A DNA stretch of 13,248 bases from JASMHC01 sp964453855 (GTDB lineage Bacteria; Pseudomonadota; Alphaproteobacteria; Rhodobacterales; Rhodobacteraceae), in contig CAYVRN010000072.1 of NCBI GenBank assembly GCA_964453855.1, positions 1-13,248 on the forward strand. The letters run 5' to 3'. A program made the position numbers and the translations under genes. The stretch's first letter is position 1. Each line of letters starts with the position of its first letter. Below, in pieces: positions 1-6,074 of this stretch. The notes below the pieces were generated by a model. It worked only from the letters and a program-made list of their open reading frames with translations, was not told where the DNA came from and ran no database searches.

Positions 1-223
1 GACGCCTGCTTCGCGGCTTGGGCCAGAGGGCGTACCAGAGGGCAGCAAAGGTCTTGAAGACCTCGGGAACAGATAGGCCTGATGCTTGGCGAATGTCTGC
101 TCCGGTTGCGTCCGTGTCATGTTCAAAGGCGAGGCAGAGGAAAGCGACGATGCAAAGACCAATGCAGCGCAGAGAGGTCGAGACGATTGATCGTAGGTGG
201 TAAGGCTTGATGGGGTCGTTCAT
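1..223 (-). CDS. Partial small membrane protein, runs off left edge
   Basis: Reading leftward from the ATG at 223-221, the frame stays open for 74 codons to the window edge with no stop, so this is the N-terminal part of a gene. The protein starts MNDPIKPYHLRS and has one hydrophobic stretch at about residues 19-33 (CIGLCIVAFLCLAF), which suggests a single membrane helix or signal anchor. A polar segment follows, then an aromatic patch near FAALWYALWPKP. I do not recognise the family. The case for coding is the natural amino-acid mix and the continuous frame; the competing short ORFs here read as antisense. No strong ribosome binding site is visible upstream, so the start could be wrong. It diverges from the mobilization gene at 678, which fits a plasmid accessory gene. 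The function is unknown. Confidence 0.45.
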   Translation of the reverse strand, partial: MNDPIKPYHLRSIVSTSLRCIGLCIVAFLCLAFEHDTDATGADIRQASGLSVPEVFKTFAALWYALWPKPRSRR

Positions 224-275
224 GGTGAGGGGTCCGTTGAGTTTGAAGGTTCGCCGAACAGGCCTGATGGCGAGA

Positions 276-329
276 GCATCTCGCTTTTGGCTGCGCGGCA
301 CAAACCGCGTGCAGCCAAAAGCGATGTGC
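276..329. repeat. Long inverted repeat (stem-loop)
   Basis: The left arm at 281-298 begins TCGCTTTTGGCTGC and the right arm at 305-324 ends GCAGCCAAAAGCGA. These give 14 perfect base pairs, then a 2-base bulge, then four more pairs (GCGG with CCGC), around the loop CACAAA. Outside the main stem, GCA at 276-278 can pair with TGC at 327-329 across a 2-base internal loop. No T-run follows on either strand, so this does not look like a simple terminator. Its position upstream of a relaxase-like gene suggests a recognition or processing structure for transfer or replication. Confidence 0.7.
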
Positions 330-402
330 TTTGAGCCATCGCCGCATAGCCTCGGGAGTGCAGAGGGTTGGGCCGAGCCCCTTTGCTCGCAGGATGGGGT
401 TC

Positions 403-431
403 GGGGAAGGTTTGTGACAAAGACCTTCCCC
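403..431. repeat. Inverted repeat with 9-bp arms
   Basis: GGGGAAGGT at 403-411 is matched perfectly by ACCTTCCCC at 423-431, with an 11-base spacer that itself contains TTGT and ACAA. The left end overlaps a second weaker pairing (373-381 with 396-404), so alternative folds are possible. The role is unknown; it is one of a cluster of structures in the gap before the mobilization gene. Confidence 0.55.
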
Positions 432-602
432 CGGGAGCGAAGAGTGCAGAGAAGTGGGGAACGTCTCTTTGCCGCCCGCCGCGCAGGCGTCCCCGCCGGA
501 CAGGCGCGGGGTTTGGGGCAGCGCCCTGACGAACGCCAGCCAGAGCATTTGCGCGGGCTGATTAGTGAGTAATTCCCCTGCGCCCCTTGGTGCACTTCAA
601 GA

Positions 603-641
603 CAGGCAATCTGCCTGGCATTTTTCCAAGTTCTGACTTGG
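603..641 (+). terminator. Two tandem hairpins with a T-run, just upstream of the mobilization gene
   Basis: The first hairpin is CAGGCA (603-608), loop ATC, TGCCTG (612-617), followed by GCATTTTT, which has the look of an intrinsic terminator on the plus strand. The second starts directly after the T-run: CCAAGT (626-631), loop TCTG, ACTTGG (636-641). No plus-strand gene lies upstream to terminate. The pair could attenuate mobilization-gene expression, end an unannotated transcript, or form part of oriT. The hairpins are directly visible; the role is inferred. Confidence 0.5.
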
Positions 642-677
642 ACCCATCTCCTGACCTCAACAAGACGAGGGCAGGAC

Positions 678-1889
678 ATGACAGAAACGAACGCACAGCA
701 TCCGGTGGTGCTGCGAATGGCGGATATGTATCCATTGGATCTGGGAGGCTACGAGGGGCACCGGACCCGTAAGTGCGGTGATCTGGGGCATGTGGACCTG
801 AGCCGCAGTAATCTCAATCGGCAACTAATCGGGGATGAGGACTGGGTTAAACAGGTGCAGGCCGAGATCGCAGAGATGGCTCAGCGGAACTTTGTTCTGG
901 AACTGGAGAAGCTTGAGAAGCGCAGGCGGAAGACAGAAGCGCTCAAGCGGATCACGGAAGGGCCACGCGATCCTTGGCGCAAAGGGCGGCACGGTCCCTT
1001 GCGCGAGGTCATCCTGACGGCCAATCGGGCGTGGATCGAAGACGGACAAACCGATCAGCAAAGACGGGAGCGGGAAGCGCAGTTCGAACGGCTGGCAATA
1101 GGTTGGCTCAAGGAACACTTCGGCGAGGATGTGGTGCATGCCCGAGCTGATCTTGATGAAGCGGCCTATCATATCTACGCCATAATTGTTCCGCGCAGTG
1201 CGACCTCGGACGGCAGGGTAATGCTGCAGCCTTCAAAGCATGCGATGATCAAGGATTACGAGGCGGCACAAGACAGTGTCGGAGACTGGTTTGCAGAGAT
1301 CGGGCTTCGTCGGGGAGAGCGACGGGCAAAGAAGATCCGCGAGGCCAAGCGGCACAATGCCAAGCTGAAAGGCAAGCAAGCAGTCCAGATGGAGGTGCCG
1401 GAGAGGCGCGACCACGTCAGTCCGAGAGACTGGCGGGAAGCTCAGGAGGTCGAGCTTTTCGAAAGAGAGCAGGCCATCGCGCATGACAAGGCTGACATCA
1501 CCGCGCAGCAGAAGCAGGTCGACACTGTCGTCAATCTCGTTCGCAAAGTGGCTGAGGGAAAGATGGACGCCGTGGAGGCGGTGGACCGCGACGGCAACAC
1601 TTTCAAGCCTACAGCCGCGGCAAAACTCTTTGGCAAGGCCATCTCTGTTCTACGCGCTCGTATTGCGCCGCAGGAGCACGACAAGCTGGCGAAGGAATAC
1701 GAAAGCATCCGGGCAGCGGACGATGCGATTGTCGAGGTGGCAAGCCTTCTTCCCGGTGCCGCTCGTCGCAAGGTCGCAGAAGCCCGCAAGAGCTTGGCGC
1801 GGCGCATCATAGGGCTTTCGACCTCCCTGAAAGCCCTGCATCGCAAGGCGCAGAACACATCAAGCAGAGGCGGCAGAGGAAAAGATTAA
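678..1889 (+). CDS. MobV/Mob_Pre-like plasmid mobilization (relaxase-family) protein
   Basis: This 403-residue protein resembles Mob_Pre (MobV) plasmid mobilization/recombination enzymes, which nick one strand at oriT to start conjugative transfer. The N-terminal signature is visible: GHRTR at residues 27-31 (cf. the family H-x-R) and HVDLSRSNLNRQLIG at 38-52, matching the family's 'ID-x-SRS-x-LN' block. IGLRRGER at 208-215 matches the 'GLERG' motif. The family HxDExxPHxH motif appears here as DLDEAAYHIY (158-167), with only one of three histidines kept. The C-terminal half is charged and helical, probably coiled coil around 225-300. A ribosome site, GAGGGCAGGA, precedes the start. The structured region upstream is the likely oriT. 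It may be an active variant with different metal ligands or an inactive relative. Family assignment is fairly sure; activity is not. Confidence 0.75.
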   Translation: MTETNAQHPVVLRMADMYPLDLGGYEGHRTRKCGDLGHVDLSRSNLNRQLIGDEDWVKQVQAEIAEMAQRNFVLELEKLEKRRRKTEALKRITEGPRDPWRKGRHGPLREVILTANRAWIEDGQTDQQRREREAQFERLAIGWLKEHFGEDVVHARADLDEAAYHIYAIIVPRSATSDGRVMLQPSKHAMIKDYEAAQDSVGDWFAEIGLRRGERRAKKIREAKRHNAKLKGKQAVQMEVPERRDHVSPRDWREAQEVELFEREQAIAHDKADITAQQKQVDTVVNLVRKVAEGKMDAVEAVDRDGNTFKPTAAAKLFGKAISVLRARIAPQEHDKLAKEYESIRAADDAIVEVASLLPGAARRKVAEARKSLARRIIGLSTSLKALHRKAQNTSSRGGRGKD

Positions 1890-1954
1890 AAAAGTTTTTC
1901 CGGAAATCTGAAACGGAACCATGTCCTTACCGGACGGGAAATCTTTACCCCTCC

Positions 1955-1971
1955 CACGGGCAGACCCCGTG
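1955..1971 (+). repeat. Small hairpin upstream of the 106-residue gene
   Basis: CACGGG (1955-1960) pairs perfectly with CCCGTG (1966-1971) around the loop CAGAC, 26 bases upstream of the next ATG. No T-run follows. It lies in the 108-base gap between the mobilization gene and the next small gene. It might affect translation or mRNA stability, or may be incidental. Confidence 0.35.
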
Positions 1972-1997
1972 TAACTCAAACCATATAGGTATCAAAT

Positions 1998-2318
1998 ATG
2001 AAACTTTCAAAGTCTCATCTGAAAACCCTCTCCGCCATTCAGCAGATCGCTGAAGGCCACGACGCCAGTGAAGCGCTCAAACGAACCTTCTCGGACAAGC
2101 ACGAGAAGGTGCTTTCCGAACTGTCCCGCGAACCCGCCGTTCTGGCCAGCTTCTTTGCTGCCATGGAACTCAGCGCCTCCGCTGCAACAGCCCGCCTCAT
2201 CGCAACCCACGCCATGCGCGCCGATGAGGTCACCGACCTCGTCAAAAAGCGCAAGGCCGAGGAGGCGAACAGGGTAGCGCAAGGAAGGTGGAAACCGGTC
2301 AAAACGCCCGTTAGGTGA
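1998..2318 (+). CDS. Small helical protein of unknown function, downstream of the mobilization gene
   Basis: This 106-residue protein is not recognised. It is hydrophilic with few aromatic residues, and its alternating Leu/Ala and charged residues predict mostly alpha helix. Residues 1-30 (MKLSKSHLKTLSAIQQIAEG and on) are followed by a helix-rich middle and a basic tail containing DLVKKRKAEEANR and RWKPVKTPVR. There are no cysteines, no membrane segment and no signal peptide, so a cytosolic, possibly nucleic-acid-binding protein is plausible. The start at 1998 has AGG at 1987-1989 as a weak ribosome site. It lies 108 bases after the relaxase-like gene on the same strand, so a mobilization accessory role is possible, but this is context only. 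Its 3' end faces the convergent gntR gene across two hairpins. Confidence 0.6.
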   Translation: MKLSKSHLKTLSAIQQIAEGHDASEALKRTFSDKHEKVLSELSREPAVLASFFAAMELSASAATARLIATHAMRADEVTDLVKKRKAEEANRVAQGRWKPVKTPVR

Positions 2319-2324
2319 GTGACA

Positions 2325-2377
2325 GGCCGCAAACCGCGGCCACAAAACAATCCCGGTCGCGCGAAAGCGCGACCGGG
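2325..2377 (-). terminator. Tandem hairpins between convergent genes; probable terminator
   Basis: The stronger hairpin is a perfect 11-bp stem, CCCGGTCGCGC (2352-2362) and GCGCGACCGGG (2367-2377), with the tetraloop GAAA on the plus strand. Read on the minus strand it is followed by ATTGTTTTG, so it fits an intrinsic terminator for the gntR gene, whose stop codon lies about 20 bases before it. A second hairpin, GGCCGC (2325-2330) and GCGGCC (2336-2341), follows the stop of the plus-strand small gene but lacks a T-run on that strand. Together they insulate the mobility block from the regulator. Confidence 0.7.
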
Positions 2378-2397
2378 AAAACGACCTGTATGGCAAG

Positions 2398-3060
2398 CTA
2401 AGTAAACGACATTTCCGAGAGCGTATGTTCGAGTCCATTAATGATATGACGTTCCAGCAAACGCGAAGCTTTTTCACCGTCCCGCTGGAGGGCTGCATCA
2501 AACATTGCTTTATGCTCGGCAACTGCGACTTCTCCGCGGTAGGTGAGGACCAGCATCTGATAGCGTAGATATTTGTCGTAGAGCGTTGCATGAAGCGTTA
2601 GCAAATTTCCTGAATTACAGGCGCGGATAAGCGCCAGATGAAATTCCCAATCGTAGCGTTTCCACGTTTCCTTCTGGGAAATGTCACCGGATTGCATCCG
2701 CTGCTCCATAAGGTGCAACTTGTGGTAGGCCGCAACCAATTCGCCTTCCCATTCGGTATCCCCAGCCTCAACTGACTGCTTTAATGCGTGGCACTCTAGC
2801 AAAATTCGGAGATTTGCGATTTCGATCAGGTCTTCACGGGAAACTGGTGTTACGAAGAACCCCCTTTGTTCGGCTGCCGTCACAAAGCCATCGGCGGCAA
2901 GCCGATTTAATGTTTCGCGCAGCGTCGGTACACTTGCAGCGTACTTACCTTTCAAGCCGTCGAGTTTCAGCTTCGTGCCTGGCGCAAGAACACCAAAAAT
3001 GATGTCGTGCTTGATGCGTTCGTAGGTCGAAGCTCCAAGGGTGTTTTGATGTTTGTTCAT
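2398..3060 (-). CDS. GntR-family (FCD/FadR subfamily) transcriptional regulator
   Basis: This 220-residue protein has the normal size for GntR regulators with an FCD effector domain. Residues about 10-70 form the winged helix-turn-helix, including TYERIKHDIIFGVLAPGTKL and VPTLRETLNRLAADGFV. The GFFVTPVS turn at 67-74 is typical of the wing. Residues about 75-215 are the all-helical FCD domain, with its usual metal-binding set visible: D137 and H141 in YDWEFHLAL, H183 in AEHKAMFDAAL, and H205 in LLERHI. FCD proteins usually bind a carboxylated metabolite and repress a neighbouring operon. The gene is divergent from the catabolic operon at 3262, so it most likely represses that operon until its substrate or an intermediate appears. 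The ligand is unknown; a quinate/shikimate-type acid is the inferred candidate. Confidence 0.9.
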   Translation of the reverse strand: MNKHQNTLGASTYERIKHDIIFGVLAPGTKLKLDGLKGKYAASVPTLRETLNRLAADGFVTAAEQRGFFVTPVSREDLIEIANLRILLECHALKQSVEAGDTEWEGELVAAYHKLHLMEQRMQSGDISQKETWKRYDWEFHLALIRACNSGNLLTLHATLYDKYLRYQMLVLTYRGEVAVAEHKAMFDAALQRDGEKASRLLERHIINGLEHTLSEMSFT

Positions 3061-3261
3061 GGTTCTTTAATACCAGTTTTTTCGTCGCATGCCAGATGAT
3101 CATCCAATATGCCGTGATATCGTTCAAACACCAATATATCTGTTAAATAAAAAAATATAAGATATTATTGCATTGACCTGCTATTTGGTTTAGCTACTCA
3201 GTAATCCTCGAAGAAACTGCCAGCGCGGATTGCAATTAAATAGGGGATTGGGAGGAATTAA
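3061..3261. promoter_or_regulatory. Divergent AT-rich control region between gntR and the catabolic operon
   Basis: These 201 bases are clearly more AT-rich than their surroundings and must hold both promoters. The perfect palindrome GATGATCATC lies at 3095-3104, and GCATGC at 3087-3092. GATAT at 3116-3120 and ATATC at 3136-3140 form an inverted pair, and GATAT recurs at 3161-3165. For the operon, TTGACC at 3173-3178 is a possible -35, but the -10 is poor (TACTCA at 3195-3200), which suits a weak or activator-assisted promoter. A strong ribosome site, GGGAGGAA, at 3250-3257 sets the start of the first operon gene. Any of the palindromes could be the GntR operator; none is proven. Confidence 0.6.
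3099..3127 (-). promoter_or_regulatory. Candidate gntR promoter overlapping a palindrome
   Basis: On the minus strand TTGAAC (3127-3122) and GATGAT (3104-3099) are 17 bases apart, each matching four of six bases of the sigma-70 consensus. The -10 half sits inside the palindrome GATGATCATC (3095-3104), an arrangement expected if GntR represses its own gene. The match is modest and could be chance in AT-rich DNA. Confidence 0.35.
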
Positions 3262-4395
3262 ATGGCTTCGATCGGTTCGACCGATGGCGCGACAGTGCCG
3301 ATCCGTCTGGCTGTATCTGGACTTGGTCTGGTGGGGCGCAGGCACGTAGCGGCAATCGAGCAGGTTGCGGGTGTTGCCATCGTTGCCGGTGTAGATCCAA
3401 GCCCAGAGGGGCAGGCATTCGCTAAAAATCGAAATATCCCAACCTACTCCACATTGACGGACATGATTGCAGCAGAAAAGCCTGACGGCATCATTCTGGC
3501 TACTCCAACACGCTTGCATGTAGAGCAGGGGTTAACCTGTATAGCCGCGGGCATTCCTGTTCTGATCGAGAAGCCGTTGGCGGATTCACTTGAAGATGCA
3601 CGCAAGCTTGTTGAAAAGGCTGACCGCGCCGGTGTTCAGGTTCTGGTCGGGCATCACCGCCGTCACAATCCGTTGATCAAAAAGGCCAAGGCCATGATCG
3701 AAGAGGGCAAGATTGGGGATGTTCGGGCCGTTCAGGGCACCTGCTGGTTCTACAAGCCAGACGATTATTTTGATGAAGCCCCTTGGCGGAAATTAACGGG
3801 CGCCGGGCCGATTTCGGTTAATCTTGTTCACGACGTAGATCTGATCCGCCATTTCTGTGGGGAAGTTGTGAGTGTTCAGGCGCAGGCTTGCCAATCACAT
3901 CGCGGCTTTGAAAACGAAGACGTCGCAGCAGCTGTTTTAAGGTTTGAAAACGATGCGATAGGCACGATTTCAGTTTCCGATAGTATTGTCGCGCCGTGGA
4001 GTTGGGAGATGACCTCGAAAGAGTATCCAATCTATCCGGCGACGTCGCAAAGCAGCTATTTGGTCGGCGGAAGCCATGGATCGCTTTCTGTCCCAGATCT
4101 GACACTTTGGACCCACGAAGAACTTCGCGACTGGTGGACGCCGATTTCGGCCACATCGGTTCCAAGGGGGGCGTCTGACCCTCTAATCAATCAAATCAAA
4201 CATTTTCTGGCAGTCATCAGCGGGCAAGAGGAGCCTTTGGTGTCCGGTCAGGAAGGACTTCGCACTTTGGAGGTGGTTGACGCCATCCAGCGTGCGTCAC
4301 GAACCGGTGAAACGGTTCACCTATCGTCCGCTAAGGGCGCAACTGGTGCAGCAGGGCAATCTGCGGCCAAAACCCAAATATCAAGTCAGGCGTGA
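3262..4395 (+). CDS. Gfo/Idh/MocA-family oxidoreductase 1 (N-x2-HDxD type)
   Basis: This 377-residue NAD(P)-dependent dehydrogenase belongs to the Gfo/Idh/MocA family, which oxidises sugar and cyclitol hydroxyl groups in the cytosol. The Rossmann domain starts at about residue 14, with the dinucleotide loop GLGLVG at 20-25. The catalytic lysine lies in EKPL (103-106). The C-terminal domain carries the active-site segment NLVHDVDLIRHFCG (187-200), with N187, H190, D191 and D193 as likely substrate-site residues. This differs from the other two family members in the operon. It is the first gene of the operon, separated by 31 bases from dctP. The start is supported by GGGAGGAA eight bases upstream. 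The substrate is not determined by sequence; a cyclic polyol acid is inferred from context. About 15 C-terminal residues look like a low-complexity tail. Confidence 0.88.
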   Translation: MASIGSTDGATVPIRLAVSGLGLVGRRHVAAIEQVAGVAIVAGVDPSPEGQAFAKNRNIPTYSTLTDMIAAEKPDGIILATPTRLHVEQGLTCIAAGIPVLIEKPLADSLEDARKLVEKADRAGVQVLVGHHRRHNPLIKKAKAMIEEGKIGDVRAVQGTCWFYKPDDYFDEAPWRKLTGAGPISVNLVHDVDLIRHFCGEVVSVQAQACQSHRGFENEDVAAAVLRFENDAIGTISVSDSIVAPWSWEMTSKEYPIYPATSQSSYLVGGSHGSLSVPDLTLWTHEELRDWWTPISATSVPRGASDPLINQIKHFLAVISGQEEPLVSGQEGLRTLEVVDAIQRASRTGETVHLSSAKGATGAAGQSAAKTQISSQA

Positions 4396-4413
4396 TCAAG
4401 CGCCAGTCACCAT

Positions 4414-4420
4414 GGGAGGA
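4414..4420 (+). promoter_or_regulatory. Ribosome binding site that fixes the dctP start
   Basis: GGGAGGA lies six bases before the ATG at 4427. That spacing favours 4427 over in-frame upstream starts, including 4412, and makes the signal peptide begin MITKLTRRAALG, as expected for an exported solute-binding protein. Confidence 0.75.
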
Positions 4421-4426
4421 TACTTG

Positions 4427-5434
4427 ATGATCACCAAACTAACCCGCCGCGCGGCACTTGGCGCATTTGCGGCAGCTGGCATTCTTGCCGGCGCATCGAC
4501 CCCTGCATATGCAGCGGATATGACTTTCACTCTGGCAACGTCGGGATCGGAAACCGATATGCGTTCGGTGGCAATGGCTAACGTCTTCGCGCCGATGGTC
4601 GCAGACTTTGCCGACTACCAGCCGGGCTACAACGGCACCATGTTCGCCCAAGGCACCGAGCTTGAGGCAATTAGCCGTGGCAACCTGACCATGTCGATCG
4701 CTTCGGCGCAGGAACTGGCACAGTTCTTCCCCGAGTTCTCGATCTTCGCGACCGGCTATGTCCATCAGGACGCAGCGCATCAGGTTCGTGTTTTCAATGA
4801 TCCGCTGATGGATCCGTTCAAGAAAACCGTCGAAGACGAACTGGGCATTAAGCTTCTGTCCGTCATGTATCTGGGCAAGCGTCACGTAAACCTGCGTTTC
4901 ACTCGTGACGAAGTTGACGTACAGACCCCTGCCGATCTGGCTGGCGTGAACCTGCGTATGCCGGGCACCGACGCATGGCAGTTCCTGGGGGCAGCACTTG
5001 GCGCGGCACCAACACCGATGGCCTTCTCGGAAGTTTACACGGCCCTGTCGACTGGTGCTGTAGACGGTCAGGACAATCCGCTTCCGACCGTTGTCGATCA
5101 GAAGTTCTATGAAGTCACCAAGCAGATCGCTCTGACTTCGCACCTGGTTGATCTGAACTACATCGCCTTCTCGAAAGAGACTTGGGACAGCCTGAGTGCC
5201 GAGCAGCAGATGACCGTACAGCGCGCAGCTGATGCCGCCGCAGCGTGGGGCCGTTTGAAGCAGCTGGACAAGGAAAACAACCTTGCTGACTTTATCCGCA
5301 GCAACGGTGTTGAAATCTACACCCCTGATCTGGCAGCATTCCGCGATCACGTTCAGGCACAGTATGTAGGTTCAGAAGCCGCAGCATCTTGGCCGGAAGG
5401 TGTTCTGGAGCGCATCAACGCTTTGGGTAACTAA
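4427..5434 (+). CDS. dctP: TRAP transporter periplasmic solute-binding protein (DctP family)
   Basis: This 335-residue protein captures an organic acid in the periplasm and delivers it to the DctQM membrane unit. The N-terminus has a signal peptide with a twin-arginine-like start (LTRRAALGAF, residues 5-14), a hydrophobic core, and probable cleavage after AYA at residue 29, before ADMTFTL. The family's conserved ligand arginine is expected in NLRMPGTDAWQFL (R177), and the block SEVYTALSTGAVDGQDNPL (201-219) is typical of DctP. These features point to a carboxylate ligand. The chosen start follows a strong ribosome site; longer in-frame starts would place the signal peptide internally. The operon context suggests quinate, shikimate or a related cyclic acid, but the sequence alone does not identify the ligand. 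The gene lies between oxidoreductase 1 and dctQ. Confidence 0.93.
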   Translation: MITKLTRRAALGAFAAAGILAGASTPAYAADMTFTLATSGSETDMRSVAMANVFAPMVADFADYQPGYNGTMFAQGTELEAISRGNLTMSIASAQELAQFFPEFSIFATGYVHQDAAHQVRVFNDPLMDPFKKTVEDELGIKLLSVMYLGKRHVNLRFTRDEVDVQTPADLAGVNLRMPGTDAWQFLGAALGAAPTPMAFSEVYTALSTGAVDGQDNPLPTVVDQKFYEVTKQIALTSHLVDLNYIAFSKETWDSLSAEQQMTVQRAADAAAAWGRLKQLDKENNLADFIRSNGVEIYTPDLAAFRDHVQAQYVGSEAAASWPEGVLERINALGN

Positions 5435-5465
5435 GCCAGCAATATAACCGCGGGAGATACTGACA

Positions 5466-6074
5466 ATGAAACTTGTATTGGACAGGATCACCCGCGGCGC
5501 AGAATTTATCGCCGCCATGGCTTTGGCGGCGATTTTTATTACTTTTTTAGTTCAGATTTTTTCGCGCTATGCCGCCAAGATTGCGTGGCTTATGCCGATC
5601 CCCGGTATTTCCGAGTGGATGGCCACATTGCAGCCCGTCGGTTGGACAGTGAACCTGATTTCGTTGCTTTGGGTCTGGGTTATATTCTTCAGCTGCGCCT
5701 TTTTCGTGCGTGAGCGTGATCATGTGGCATTTGATATTCTTTATCACGCAGCACCGGAAAGGGGCCGCAAGATCATGGCGATCGCTGGTGCTGTGTTTGT
5801 GATCGGTATCATGGTCTATTCGTTTATTCCGACATGGGAAGCGATCATGACCAGCCGGCTGATGGAGCTAAAGAAAATCCAGACGCTGCGTATTCCGATC
5901 ACGGGTGACAAAATCCCCGTAAAATGGCTGTTTGCGTCTTATGTGTTGCTGATGGTTGTGGTGATCATCAGATATCTTTGGACGCTGATTTATATCGCCA
6001 AGCATGGCGCGCCAAAAGACCATCAAGAACAATTGCTGGAAGAACTCTCTGCCGACAAAGGAGAGCAATCATGA
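5466..6074 (+). CDS. dctQ: TRAP transporter small membrane subunit (DctQ family)
   Basis: This 202-residue membrane protein is the small permease subunit of the tripartite TRAP transporter. Four hydrophobic segments are visible at about residues 14-33, 62-81, 103-121 and 152-175. The block VRERDHVAFDIL (81-92) between helices 2 and 3 is typical of DctQ. The loop before helix 2 is somewhat long (WLMPIPGISEWMATLQPVGW). The C-terminal tail is cytosolic and acidic. GGGAG at 5452-5456 provides the ribosome site. The stop codon overlaps the dctM start in ATGA, so the two subunits are probably translationally coupled. Confidence 0.92.
   Translation: MKLVLDRITRGAEFIAAMALAAIFITFLVQIFSRYAAKIAWLMPIPGISEWMATLQPVGWTVNLISLLWVWVIFFSCAFFVRERDHVAFDILYHAAPERGRKIMAIAGAVFVIGIMVYSFIPTWEAIMTSRLMELKKIQTLRIPITGDKIPVKWLFASYVLLMVVVIIRYLWTLIYIAKHGAPKDHQEQLLEELSADKGEQS

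Larger units (their letters stand above)
224..677. other. Gene-free, hairpin-rich region upstream of the mobilization gene; candidate oriT
   Basis: No convincing gene is seen in these 454 bases. ORFs on both strands exist but have arginine/proline-rich, low-plausibility translations. The stretch instead carries several inverted repeats: a long one at 276-329, one at 403-431, weaker GC-rich ones at 373-404 (CCGAGCCCC with GGGGTTCGG, one mismatch), 491-511 and 516-526, and two tandem hairpins at 603-641. A 10-base direct repeat, GAGTGCAGAG, occurs at 356-365 and 442-451. Transfer origins of MobV/Mob_Pre plasmids usually lie just upstream of the relaxase gene and contain inverted repeats. This region is therefore the natural place for oriT, but no known nick site is recognised. 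Confidence 0.45.

Noticed and set aside
123..548. ORFs of 141 codons (minus) and 121 codons (plus, 207-572) in the left gap
   Set aside because: The translations are rich in Arg, Pro, His and Gly and run through the inverted repeats. The partial minus-strand frame ending at 223 is more natural for 1-223.
825..1858. Minus-strand ORFs opposite the mobilization gene (825-1172, 1442-1858)
   Set aside because: They are antisense to a gene with recognisable Mob_Pre motifs and have no motifs of their own.
2007..2591. A 194-codon minus-strand ORF spanning the small gene and the end of gntR
   Set aside because: It would overlap both real genes and read through the terminator hairpins; its translation has no domain features.
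4277..4426. N-terminal extension of dctP from an upstream ATG
   Set aside because: It would overlap the end of oxidoreductase 1 and bury the signal peptide; the ATG at 4427 has a well-placed ribosome site.
4439..5350. A 303-codon minus-strand ORF opposite dctP
   Set aside because: It mirrors dctP, which has full family motifs, a signal peptide and a ribosome site. The antisense translation is Arg/Cys/His-rich and matches nothing I recognise.
5924..6070. N-terminal extension of dctM from an upstream ATG
   Set aside because: It lies inside dctQ in another frame; the ATGA junction at 6071 and the strong ribosome site decide the start.
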